This document shows, in pieces, positions 1-6,055 of a stretch of DNA of 6,055 nucleotides (positions within the stretch are counted from its first letter, which is position 1; the number at the start of each line of letters is the position of its first letter). The notes under the pieces were generated by a model. It was not told where the DNA came from. It did no database searches and saw nothing but the letters and a program-made list of their open reading frames with translations. The translations under genes and the position numbers were made by a program. Source of the DNA: an uncultured Altererythrobacter sp. (GTDB lineage Bacteria; Pseudomonadota; Alphaproteobacteria; Sphingomonadales; Sphingomonadaceae); NCBI GenBank assembly GCA_938009055.1, contig CALLIO010000017.1:1-6055 (forward strand). Direction: 5' to 3'.

Positions 1-453
1 ATCATAGCGGTAGCGATCGTTGTAATGGGCGCCGCGATAGCCACGCGATCCGTCCACCACGAGCCGGCCCTTGACCCTCCAGCCATAACGGGTGTCATCC
101 ACGTCACGGATCTGGGTCACATCGGCAAAGCGATAGCCATAGCGTTTCGCGCGGTTTTCAGCGGCGCGGACGCAGCGTTCGACAGCTCCGCGCGGATTGC
201 CGCGAGAATAGCCATTGTGGCCGCGATAATTCCGGTCACGATAGCGATAGCCATTGCGGTCCTTGCCCGCGGCCGAGGCGACAGCAGCGATGCCGCCGAT
301 AATCAGTGCGCCAGCGATAATGTCGCCGGCATCAATGCCGCGATCACGATGGCGGTCTTGCGCCATGGCTGGGGTTGCAGACGCCAGGGCCATCGCGCCA
401 GCCGCGACAGTCCCGAGAGCGCCTTTAGCGAGAGTCTTGCTAGTCTTCGTCAT
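1..453 (-). CDS. Small exported Tyr/Arg-rich hypothetical protein (3' end outside window)
   Basis: The reading frame is open for 151 codons and leaves the window without a stop, so the C-terminus is missing. The start is the ATG at 451-453, which has GAGG (463-466 on the plus strand) nine bases upstream. A second in-frame ATG at 460-462 directly abuts that GAGG and is less likely. Residues 1-31 look like a Sec signal peptide: Lys-rich start, Ala/Gly-rich core, cleavage at AMA|QD. Residues 41-62 form a hydrophobic Ala/Ile/Gly segment that could be membrane-associated or a glycine-zipper-like helix. Residues 67-85 are rich in Tyr, Arg, Asn and Gly. Residues 88-135 look like a compact domain (GAVERCVRAAENRA, then ADVTQIRDVDDTRYGWRVKG) with one Cys at 94. 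I know similar exported proteins from sphingomonads but no function for them. Cell-envelope location is inferred from the signal peptide. It is separated from the upstream peptidase gene by 131 bp and probably has its own promoter. Confidence 0.8.
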   Translation of the reverse strand, partial: MTKTSKTLAKGALGTVAAGAMALASATPAMAQDRHRDRGIDAGDIIAGALIIGGIAAVASAAGKDRNGYRYRDRNYRGHNGYSRGNPRGAVERCVRAAENRAKRYGYRFADVTQIRDVDDTRYGWRVKGRLVVDGSRGYRGAHYNDRYRYD

Positions 454-584
454 AGGTCTCATCCTCGGGTTCTGCCGGAACACTGTGCCCCGGCTACGAT
501 CCCTTTATGGACGAGTCGCTATGTGACGAGCCTGAATTCGACTGACAGACGATGTTCAGAAAAGTGACGCTTTTTCTGAACGCC
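454..584. other. Intergenic region between the peptidase gene and the exported-protein gene
   Basis: This is 131 bp of non-coding sequence holding the inverted repeat at 555-580 and, presumably, the promoter of the gene at 1-453. On the minus strand I see no convincing TTGACA/TATAAT pair and no GGAAC-CGTT (EcfG-type) promoter, so no promoter is called. GACGAG occurs twice in the same orientation (510-515 and 525-530), 15 bp apart, which is too short to interpret. Confidence 0.5.
555..580 (-). terminator. 9-bp perfect inverted repeat after the peptidase gene; possible weak terminator
   Basis: TTCAGAAAA (555-563) and TTTTCTGAA (572-580) are exact reverse complements, separated by 8 bases. The repeat begins 4 bases past the TAG stop of the prolyl oligopeptidase gene, where a transcript end would be expected. 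Against a classical intrinsic terminator, the stem is AT-rich with only two G-C pairs in the core arms, and no T-run follows it on the minus strand. The only T stretch lies inside the arm. It could instead be a protein-binding palindrome upstream of the last gene. Confidence 0.35.
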
Positions 585-2738
585 CTATTTCGTGGCCTCG
601 GCAGGAATGCTCAAACCCGTATAATGCGCAAGGAAGGAGAGCACATCGGCCCCCTCCTCTATCGCCTTGTCGGTGGGCTTGCCCGCCCCGTGCCCGGCGC
701 GCGTCTCGACCCGGATGATATGTGGTTTATCGCCCAGATCAGCGGCTTGGAGAGCGGCTGCATATTTGAAGCTATGGGCGGGAACCACCCGGTCATCCGT
801 ATCCGCTGTTGTCACAAGAACCGCTGGATAGTCCGTACCGCCCTTAATGTTGTGATAGGGCGAATAGGAAAGAAGGCGTTTGAAATCTTCCTCGCGGTCG
901 GGATAGCCATAATCATCCACCCAATACCGGCCGGCGGTCCAGCGATCAAAACGCAGCATATCCATCACGCCAACGGCGGCATGGGCAGCGCTGACAAGAT
1001 CGGGCCGCTGATTAACGACCGCACCCACCAGCAATCCGCCGTTGGATCCGCCTTGAATGGCCAGCCCGTCTGCCGTGGTATAGCCTTCTGCCTTCAAGAA
1101 CTCGCCCGCAGCGATGAAATCATCAAAGCTGTTCTGCTTGTTCTCGCGCCGGCCACCATCGTGCCATTCTTTGCCATATTCGCCCCCGCCGCGAATATTG
1201 GCGAGTGCGAAGACCCCGCCCGCCTCGATCCACGCCATGCGGGTCGCTGAGAATGCAGGGGTGATCGAAATGTCAAAGCCGCCATAGCCATAGAGCAGCG
1301 TAGGCGCGGCCTGATTGGCATCGGCCAGCGATTTCTTGCGCACGATGAACATCGGCACCCGCGTCCCGTCTTTCGATGTGAAGAAGCGTTGCTCCACAGC
1401 AAAATCGGCTGGATCAAATGTCAGTTCGGGTTGCGCGAAAATGTCGGTCTTGCCCGTTTCCAGATTGAGCCGATAGATCGAGGATGGCCGGTTGAAACTG
1501 GTAAAGCTGTAGAAAGTCTCTGGATCGCCAGCCTTGCCGCCAAAGCCGCCAGCTGCGCCCAGGCCCGACAATTCGATCTGACCCACTGGTTTGCCCTTCA
1601 GATCGAACATCAAAGCGACAGAGGCGGCATCTTTCAAATATTCGACAACCAGCCGGTTGCCCACAATCGATGCGCCTGAAATCGGCTGATCGGTCTCTTC
1701 AATCAGCGTGCGCCATTGCGGTTTGGGCGCATTCATATCAATCGCGACAATGCGGAATTTGGGCGCGTCCTTATTGGTGACGAAATAGAGCACACCATCG
1801 ATGCCGTCGATCAGGTTCCACTCATTCTCAAGCACCTCGATCAACGGTTCTGCCTGCCAGCCTTCGTCTGCGCGCTTTGCCAGATCGATCAGATGCACTG
1901 CCTGTTTCGCATCGGTGCCAATCTGGCTGGATACAACAATCCAGCGGCCATCTTCGGTCACTTGGGCGAAATGCCCGCGCTCTGGATGTTGGGGCGTTGC
2001 AAAGACCAGCTCGTCATCGGCTTGCGATGTGCCAACGCGGTGGAAATAGACTTGCTGGTTGAAGTTTCGGCTTTGGAAATCCTTCCCTTCTTCGGGCTGT
2101 TCGAAGCGTGAATAGAGATAACCTTCATTGCCAACCCACGAGATTCCCGTGAATTTGGCCCAGCGCACTTCCTCGCCCTCGACCTTGCCGGTGGCGACAT
2201 CCATCACCCGCAAAATCCGCCAATCGGTGCCGCCATCCTGCACGCTATAGGCAAGCTTGCTGCCATCTTCTGATGCGACCCATCCGGCAAGCGCTGTCGC
2301 GCCATCCTCGGCCCAGCTATTGGGATCGATGAGCAACCGCCGTTCGCCCTCCAAACCCTCTTGGACGAACAATTGTGATTGGTTCTGGAGGCCCGAATTG
2401 CGGGTGTAGAAATAGTTCTCACCAGCCTTGCGCGGAATGCCAAAGCGTTCGAAATTGAGGAGCGCGCCAATGCGCTGTTTGAACCATGCATTGCCTTTAA
2501 GCTGCCCAAGGAACCCTTCGGTCACTTGGTTCTGGCGCTCAACCCAATCAGCGACTTGCGTGCTGGAGCGCACATCCTCTTCGAGCCAGCGATACGGGTC
2601 GGCAATCGTCTCGCCAAAAATCTCTTCGGTCACAGGCACTGTGCGTGTTTCGGGGTAGTTGGGCACTTGGACAGTCTCGGCAATGGCAGCGCTTGCACAG
2701 CTAAGCGCAGCAAGGAAGGTTATGGCTTGGCGGATCAT
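585..2738 (-). CDS. Exported prolyl oligopeptidase (prolyl endopeptidase, peptidase family S9A)
   Basis: This predicted 717-residue serine peptidase cleaves short peptides after proline. Residues 1-20 are a Sec signal peptide ending AIA|ET, so the enzyme should be periplasmic or secreted. The N-terminal part carries the family hallmark DPYRWLEE near residue 48. The middle, about 70-430, is the beta-propeller that restricts access to small peptides. The C-terminal alpha/beta-hydrolase domain, about 440-717, has all three catalytic residues: Ser565 in GGSNGG, Asp648 in TADTDDRVVP and His683 in RAGHGAGKP. Trp606 in GRYWVDDYG matches the Trp that stacks on the substrate proline in characterised members, and Arg650 of the DDRV motif is also kept. 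Length is normal for the family and the gene appears intact. The frame extends to a TTG at 2754-2756. I chose the ATG at 2736-2738 because the signal peptide starts cleanly there and a weak GAAGCGAG site lies upstream, whereas the TTG has no Shine-Dalgarno sequence. It follows the serine hydrolase gene by 28 bp, probably in one operon. Confidence 0.95.
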   Translation of the reverse strand: MIRQAITFLAALSCASAAIAETVQVPNYPETRTVPVTEEIFGETIADPYRWLEEDVRSSTQVADWVERQNQVTEGFLGQLKGNAWFKQRIGALLNFERFGIPRKAGENYFYTRNSGLQNQSQLFVQEGLEGERRLLIDPNSWAEDGATALAGWVASEDGSKLAYSVQDGGTDWRILRVMDVATGKVEGEEVRWAKFTGISWVGNEGYLYSRFEQPEEGKDFQSRNFNQQVYFHRVGTSQADDELVFATPQHPERGHFAQVTEDGRWIVVSSQIGTDAKQAVHLIDLAKRADEGWQAEPLIEVLENEWNLIDGIDGVLYFVTNKDAPKFRIVAIDMNAPKPQWRTLIEETDQPISGASIVGNRLVVEYLKDAASVALMFDLKGKPVGQIELSGLGAAGGFGGKAGDPETFYSFTSFNRPSSIYRLNLETGKTDIFAQPELTFDPADFAVEQRFFTSKDGTRVPMFIVRKKSLADANQAAPTLLYGYGGFDISITPAFSATRMAWIEAGGVFALANIRGGGEYGKEWHDGGRRENKQNSFDDFIAAGEFLKAEGYTTADGLAIQGGSNGGLLVGAVVNQRPDLVSAAHAAVGVMDMLRFDRWTAGRYWVDDYGYPDREEDFKRLLSYSPYHNIKGGTDYPAVLVTTADTDDRVVPAHSFKYAAALQAADLGDKPHIIRVETRAGHGAGKPTDKAIEEGADVLSFLAHYTGLSIPAEATK

Positions 2739-2766
2739 CGGTCGAACTCGCTTCAAAAGGGGTCTG

Positions 2767-4164
2767 CTATTTTAGTGCGGCCAGCACATCGCGGGTAAAG
2801 GCAATGATGTCAAAGCGCGCTCCAGCCGGATCCTCGCCCCGCCGCACGATCACGACATTGCGGCTTGGGACGATCACGACATATTGCCCGCGATTGCCGA
2901 AAGCGGCGAATGTGTCGGGTGGAATGCCATCGGATTTGTTCATGAGCCAAAAGCCCGCGCCATAGCCCACGGGTCGCCCATCGGGTTGCGGGCCGCTGGG
3001 CGCAGAGACATATTCACGCCAGTTTTCGGGCAGCAGGCGTTCTTCATCCTCGGTGCCTTTGTTGATCACGCCATTGTCGAGGTAAAGCTGACCCAGTTTG
3101 GCCAGATCATCCGCCGTCGACCACACCTGGCTGGAGAGGATATAGTCACCGCGAATATCCGTTTCGGCCACGGTGTTATCCATGCCCAGCTTTTCGAAGA
3201 ATTCGCGCGGCGGATAATAGCTGACCCAGCCATCAATGCCCTTGATCGCCATCAGCGTGTCATTGTTGGCATAGCGAAAGACCGTGCCCGGCTTCGTCAC
3301 CAGCGGCCAGCCGGTCGCTGCCTCGTTCACGGTTGAACCGCCCCAATAGAGCGGATCGGTCCGGTTGCCCGGAGTGTCGGAATATCGACCCGAGGCCATC
3401 CGCAGAGCATGATCGATGGTAATGGCATTGCGCGGTTCGCTTGAGCCGCCGCTGCGCCAGTAATTCATATTGATCGGATCCTCGACCGAATATTCGCCCG
3501 ATAGCACAGCCGCACCGACCAGAGTGGCGGCGATGCTCTTGGCCACTGACCATGTGCGCTGCGGCGTCTGCGGCGTATATCCCTGGGCAAACTGCCAATC
3601 GATTATCTCGGAATCTGTTTGAACCAAGGCGGCGGTCGTTCGTGTCCCCTTGCCATATTGGTCGCCGAATGCGGCCTCGACTTCATCACGAACAGGACTT
3701 GCCTTAAACTGGCTCCATGCCGTGACAGAATTGTCCCGAGGCTCCATCTCGATCGGACGCGCCGGTTCGCTCCAATCTTCCGCCGTGCCAATCGGCAAAG
3801 CAGAACAGCCCGTCTCGGAGAAATAGGCTGCAACCCGCGGCGGCATATCCTCTGCCCAATCGACAGCGACATGGGCAATCTGACCGCTTGGCCTGCGCAC
3901 AATCTCGTAGTCCAGATCTTGGACAATATCGTTGAGCGGCGCCTGAATACCCGTCAGCTCCCACTCATGGACGCTTTCCGGCGTGCGCTTCGCGCCATTG
4001 CGCTCTGCATTGCCGATTGCGCTGCACAGCATCAGCGCTTTGTATCCTGCCGCTAGGGCGCGGTCATAGCGGCTATCGAGCTTCTCTTGCGCGCTTTGCG
4101 CGGCGAGCGGGGCAGAAAAAGCGAAGGTGAAAGCAGCTAAGCCGCCCAGGATTGGTTTGATCAT
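2767..4164 (-). CDS. Exported serine hydrolase, class C beta-lactamase/esterase fold (PF00144 type)
   Basis: The 465-residue protein starts with a signal peptide (1-22, cleaved at LAA|QS), so it acts outside the cytoplasm. The beta-lactamase-related domain spans about 150-465. Ser206 and Lys209 of SVAK are the SxxK nucleophile and its lysine, and Tyr298-Ala-Asn300 is the YxN motif. The third motif, usually KTG or HTG, is replaced around 423-427 by GNRGQ, as is common in the esterase/amidase branch, so classical beta-lactam resistance is unlikely. The stretch STADDLAKLGQLYLDNG (about 349-365) is also typical of this group. Residues 23-140 precede the catalytic domain and are not explained by it; they include Cys47 and Cys120, which could form a disulfide. 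Substrate is unknown; esters, amides, D-amino acid peptides or 6-aminohexanoate-type oligomers are family possibilities. The ATG overlaps the TGA of the upstream gene as ATGA. No strong ribosome-binding site is close (AGGGG is about 14 bases away), so translational coupling is likely. Confidence 0.9.
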   Translation of the reverse strand: MIKPILGGLAAFTFAFSAPLAAQSAQEKLDSRYDRALAAGYKALMLCSAIGNAERNGAKRTPESVHEWELTGIQAPLNDIVQDLDYEIVRRPSGQIAHVAVDWAEDMPPRVAAYFSETGCSALPIGTAEDWSEPARPIEMEPRDNSVTAWSQFKASPVRDEVEAAFGDQYGKGTRTTAALVQTDSEIIDWQFAQGYTPQTPQRTWSVAKSIAATLVGAAVLSGEYSVEDPINMNYWRSGGSSEPRNAITIDHALRMASGRYSDTPGNRTDPLYWGGSTVNEAATGWPLVTKPGTVFRYANNDTLMAIKGIDGWVSYYPPREFFEKLGMDNTVAETDIRGDYILSSQVWSTADDLAKLGQLYLDNGVINKGTEDEERLLPENWREYVSAPSGPQPDGRPVGYGAGFWLMNKSDGIPPDTFAAFGNRGQYVVIVPSRNVVIVRRGEDPAGARFDIIAFTRDVLAALK

Positions 4165-5330
4165 GCGGCGAAGGATTGCCCCTCTTGCGCGCCCGAGTCA
4201 AAACTTTCGCTCGATTGCGCATTGGCATCAATCGAACAGCGCATTCCCAAGCGCTCGAAATCTCCGGCAAATTCGGCCAGATCAAGGATGCCAGCGCAGG
4301 GATAGGCACCATGCGGGGCCTGCCATCCATCGCGCAATCGCCGGATCAATGCGAGCGCTGCCAGCACCGGCACATTGGGGCCGCGATTGGCATCTGCGCC
4401 CAGCACCCATGACCGGCTGACCGCCGCGCCTGCGCTTCCTATACCGCTTGCCCGCACTGTCATCGCGCCTTCATCCGAACCAAAGGGCACGAACCATTTC
4501 GCCATCGCCAGCAGAGGTTTGGCAAAGGGCCGCAAGCTTTTGATCCAGCCCAACCGCACCGGCATCGCCATCGCAGACAGGCCGAGATGAAGCATAGATA
4601 ACTCCAGACCGGCGAAGAACTCGGCGCTTTGCCGCGGGTTAAACCGCTCGACCAGCAGATCTTGCTCAGGAGTGTCGCACACGCTCGCCCAGCGTTTGCC
4701 GATGCCGGGAATAGCCTCGCGGTGGGTCATCCCCCACCCGCTTACCTCATGCCATTTGCCATCACGAAAGACGCGGACAGGCTTGCCGACATAGGACAGA
4801 ATTGCCTCAACCACGCTCAGGCCGCGCGGCGCGCGATTGCCTGGATAAATGCCGATGCGCAGGCTATCGATGGCCTGCCAGTCTTGGGTTAGCTCTTCGA
4901 TCACCGCATGCGAAAGCGCAGGGATCGAGCTTGCGCCGGTAATCAGCGCGACCTGCGCGCCCTTGGCCACTTCGTCAAAGCGGGGAAATTCGGAAATAAA
5001 ATCGCGCCCATCGGCAAGATCGACATAAGTCACGCGCGCGGCAATGCAGCTTTCAACCACGCGCATATGCGAGGATTGGAAAGGGCCCGCTGCATCGATC
5101 ACAACATCAATCCCATCTAAGTCGAGCGCGGTGATGGCATCGCGGTCAATCACCCGGCATTCGGCCGGCAAATCCAATCCTTCAGCAACCGCCGATAGCT
5201 TGCGCAAATTGCGCGCGGCTAAGACAAGACGCAGACCTTCCTCGCGCGCTGCCAATTTGACGAGGCGCGATCCGAAGACGCCGCTTGCGCCAAGGATCAT
5301 GACTTTGAGAGGTTTGCTCCGATCAGCCAT
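4161..5330 (-). CDS. Saccharopine-dehydrogenase-like NAD(P)-binding protein
   Basis: The predicted protein has 389 residues and is cytoplasmic, with no signal peptide. An N-terminal Rossmann fold is clear: beta strand KVMILGASGVFG with the nucleotide-binding glycines at 14, 17 and 20, a second strand ending LVLAARN (35-41), then DVVIDAAGPF (75-84) and YVDLADGRDF (102-111). These are characteristic of the saccharopine dehydrogenase/reductase-like superfamily. The C-terminal half (about 150-370) fits the substrate-domain region of that group, and the last 20 residues are a Ser/Gln/Glu-rich tail. The reaction is unknown. It is unlikely to make lysine, since such paralogues are widespread in unrelated contexts. 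The frame is open up to 5540, but the start is set at the ATG at 5328-5330 by a good AAGGAG nine bases upstream (5340-5345) and by the Rossmann motif starting at once. The start overlaps the end of the DUF4166 gene by 8 bp, and its own TGA overlaps the next ATG. Confidence 0.88.
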   Translation of the reverse strand: MADRSKPLKVMILGASGVFGSRLVKLAAREEGLRLVLAARNLRKLSAVAEGLDLPAECRVIDRDAITALDLDGIDVVIDAAGPFQSSHMRVVESCIAARVTYVDLADGRDFISEFPRFDEVAKGAQVALITGASSIPALSHAVIEELTQDWQAIDSLRIGIYPGNRAPRGLSVVEAILSYVGKPVRVFRDGKWHEVSGWGMTHREAIPGIGKRWASVCDTPEQDLLVERFNPRQSAEFFAGLELSMLHLGLSAMAMPVRLGWIKSLRPFAKPLLAMAKWFVPFGSDEGAMTVRASGIGSAGAAVSRSWVLGADANRGPNVPVLAALALIRRLRDGWQAPHGAYPCAGILDLAEFAGDFERLGMRCSIDANAQSSESFDSGAQEGQSFAA

Positions 5331-6003
5331 CGCGGAATTCTCCTTCCTGATAGACCAATTCGCCAAACCACGGGTGGTGCAGGCTGAGCGAGAAAAGAAA
5401 CGCGCCCTCTCCCCGATCATCGCCGCGATCAATATGGCGAACAACAGTCCTGCCCGGTTCAAGCCAGCGAGGGATCCGCCAGCGCTTGCCAAATGCAGCG
5501 AAGAAGTAGTGATCGCTGACAAACTCCAGGCCGCCATCAACCGCTGCGACGGTCAAAGCCATGCCGACCCCGCGCCCAACATATTCTTCCAGACCGGTTG
5601 GGCCAGCAAAGCGTTTGGCGCTGTGGATCACTTGCGGGAAGCCGTGCTCGCGGCCATAGATGCGGGTCCAGCATTGCCCGCCGCTTTGCGCGTCCTCTGC
5701 AACACTGACGGCTGCGGGCCGCCCGCAATCTGTGTGCAGGGGAAGCGGCGCGCCGATCACACGGCATGCTTGCGCGAAGAGCCAACCAAGGCGTGAAAAG
5801 CGCGCTGTGCGCATGGTGCCGGGGTACAGCACGAGCTGATCACCGCCCAATCGTTTGGAAAAGCGGCGCTGGACCGCTGCAGGCAGGCTTTCCCATGCTG
5901 CACGCCCGATCAGTGCGCGAAAGCGAGTGTCATAAGTCTGCAGCGATACAATGCGATGACGCCTTGGGGCCGCCTCGTGCTTGAACTGGACATTGTCTTG
6001 CAT
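5323..6003 (-). CDS. DUF4166 domain protein
   Basis: The 226-residue protein matches the DUF4166 family in its order of motifs: an N-terminal segment YDTRFRALIGRAAWESLPAA (24-43), a hydrophobic helix with RLGWLFAQACRVIGAPLPLH (71-90), CWTRIYG (111-117), then DGGLEF (156-161) and PRWLEPG (178-184). The C-terminal beta-rich part ends in HPWFGELVYQEGEF. It has no signal peptide and no obvious catalytic triad or metal-binding cluster. The molecular function of the family is not known. DUF4166 is often encoded next to, or fused to the C-terminus of, saccharopine-dehydrogenase-like proteins, and here that partner follows directly with an 8-bp overlap (ATGGCTGA contains the start of one and the stop of the other). 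This supports a shared role, perhaps as a binding or lid domain for the oxidoreductase; that role is inference. The ATG at 6001-6003 has AAGGAG six bases upstream. Confidence 0.88.
   Translation of the reverse strand: MQDNVQFKHEAAPRRHRIVSLQTYDTRFRALIGRAAWESLPAAVQRRFSKRLGGDQLVLYPGTMRTARFSRLGWLFAQACRVIGAPLPLHTDCGRPAAVSVAEDAQSGGQCWTRIYGREHGFPQVIHSAKRFAGPTGLEEYVGRGVGMALTVAAVDGGLEFVSDHYFFAAFGKRWRIPRWLEPGRTVVRHIDRGDDRGEGAFLFSLSLHHPWFGELVYQEGEFRDG
5340..5345 (-). promoter_or_regulatory. Ribosome-binding site that fixes the start of the NAD(P)-binding protein
   Basis: AAGGAG on the minus strand lies nine bases before the ATG at 5328-5330 and inside the 3' end of the DUF4166 gene. It rules out the long upstream extension of the reading frame to 5540, which merely shadows the DUF4166 gene in another frame. 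Confidence 0.75.
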
Positions 6004-6055
6004 CGCATTCTCCTTTCATCGGAGAGTTATTGTGCGCCCTTACCACCAGCGCTTT
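6004..6055. other. Leader of the DUF4166 gene; probable end of an upstream minus-strand gene
   Basis: Only 52 bp are visible. On the minus strand two frames reach a TAA: one at 6040-6042 preceded by codons for KRWW, and one at 6027-6029 preceded by codons for SAGGKGAQ. Either could be the C-terminus of the preceding gene, and nothing allows a choice. I see no promoter here, which fits transcription entering from outside the window. Confidence 0.3.
6010..6015 (-). promoter_or_regulatory. Ribosome-binding site of the DUF4166 gene, inside a small hairpin
   Basis: AAGGAG lies six bases before the ATG at 6001-6003. On the minus-strand transcript, UCUCC (from 6021-6025) can pair with GGAGA (from 6009-6013) across a 7-base loop, which would cover the GGAG core. 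The stem has only five pairs, so its effect, if any, should be modest. Confidence 0.6.

Noticed and set aside
510..530. Direct repeat GACGAG at 15-bp spacing as an operator
   Set aside because: Six-base repeats are expected by chance in sequence of this length and composition, and no regulator is encoded nearby.
25..567. Plus-strand open frame of 180 codons over the last gene
   Set aside because: The minus strand here has a start with ribosome-binding site, signal peptide and plausible domain. The plus-strand product is Ala/Ile low complexity generated by the GCGATAGCC repeats.
552..1250. Plus-strand open frame of 232 codons
   Set aside because: It lies wholly opposite the C-terminal catalytic part of the prolyl oligopeptidase, whose motifs are unmistakable. 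It is a codon-bias shadow with no recognisable domain.
585..2738. Lasso-peptide isopeptidase (S9-like enzymes of sphingomonad lasso clusters)
   Set aside because: The motifs are those of true S9A prolyl oligopeptidases, and no lasso precursor, cyclase, protease or TonB receptor gene is nearby.
2767..4164. Chromosomal AmpC-type antibiotic-resistance beta-lactamase
   Set aside because: SxxK and YxN are present, but the KTG motif is replaced by a GNRGQ segment and the protein has a long extra N-terminal part, which points to the esterase/amidase branch. No AmpR-type regulator is adjacent.
5331..5540. N-terminal extension of the NAD(P)-binding protein to 459 residues
   Set aside because: The extension overlaps the DUF4166 gene in another frame, and a strong ribosome-binding site precedes the ATG at 5330 just ahead of the Rossmann fold.
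5044..5796. Plus-strand open frame of 250 codons
   Set aside because: It is antisense to the NAD(P)-binding protein and DUF4166 genes. Its translation is Ala/Arg-rich with no family motifs, and both opposite genes are well supported.

Overview
The window looks like ordinary chromosome from a moderately GC-rich alphaproteobacterium, most likely a sphingomonad (Erythrobacteraceae/Sphingomonadaceae type). That placement is an inference from protein style: secreted prolyl oligopeptidase, secreted SVAK-type serine hydrolase, an adjacent NAD-binding/DUF4166 pair, and a small exported Tyr/Arg-rich protein of a kind common in that order. There is no marker gene to prove it. All recognisable genes are on the minus strand, so transcription runs from high to low coordinates.

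Layout in transcription order: 6004-6055 is a short leader that probably carries the 3' end of another minus-strand gene. 5323-6003 encodes a DUF4166 protein. 4161-5330 encodes a saccharopine-dehydrogenase-like NAD(P)-binding protein that overlaps the DUF4166 gene by 8 bp. 2767-4164 encodes an exported beta-lactamase-fold serine hydrolase that overlaps the previous gene by 4 bp (ATGA). 585-2738 encodes an exported prolyl oligopeptidase (S9A), 28 bp further on. A 131-bp gap (454-584) follows, holding a 9-bp perfect inverted repeat just after the peptidase stop codon. 1-453 is the 5' part of a gene for a small exported protein that runs off the window.

The first four genes are packed tightly enough to be one transcription unit, with two genuine stop/start overlaps. 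Functionally they form two pairs: a cytoplasmic oxidoreductase-like protein with its habitual DUF4166 partner (often one fused polypeptide in other bacteria), and two exported serine-nucleophile hydrolases that probably act on peptides or esters/amides in the periplasm. No common pathway can be read from the sequence.

I found no tRNA, rRNA, CRISPR array, insertion sequence, phage gene or riboswitch. No new system is evident. The most interesting points are the split DUF4166/oxidoreductase pair, the uncharacterised N-terminal domain of the serine hydrolase, a hairpin that would occlude the first ribosome-binding site, and the inverted repeat between the operon and the last gene.
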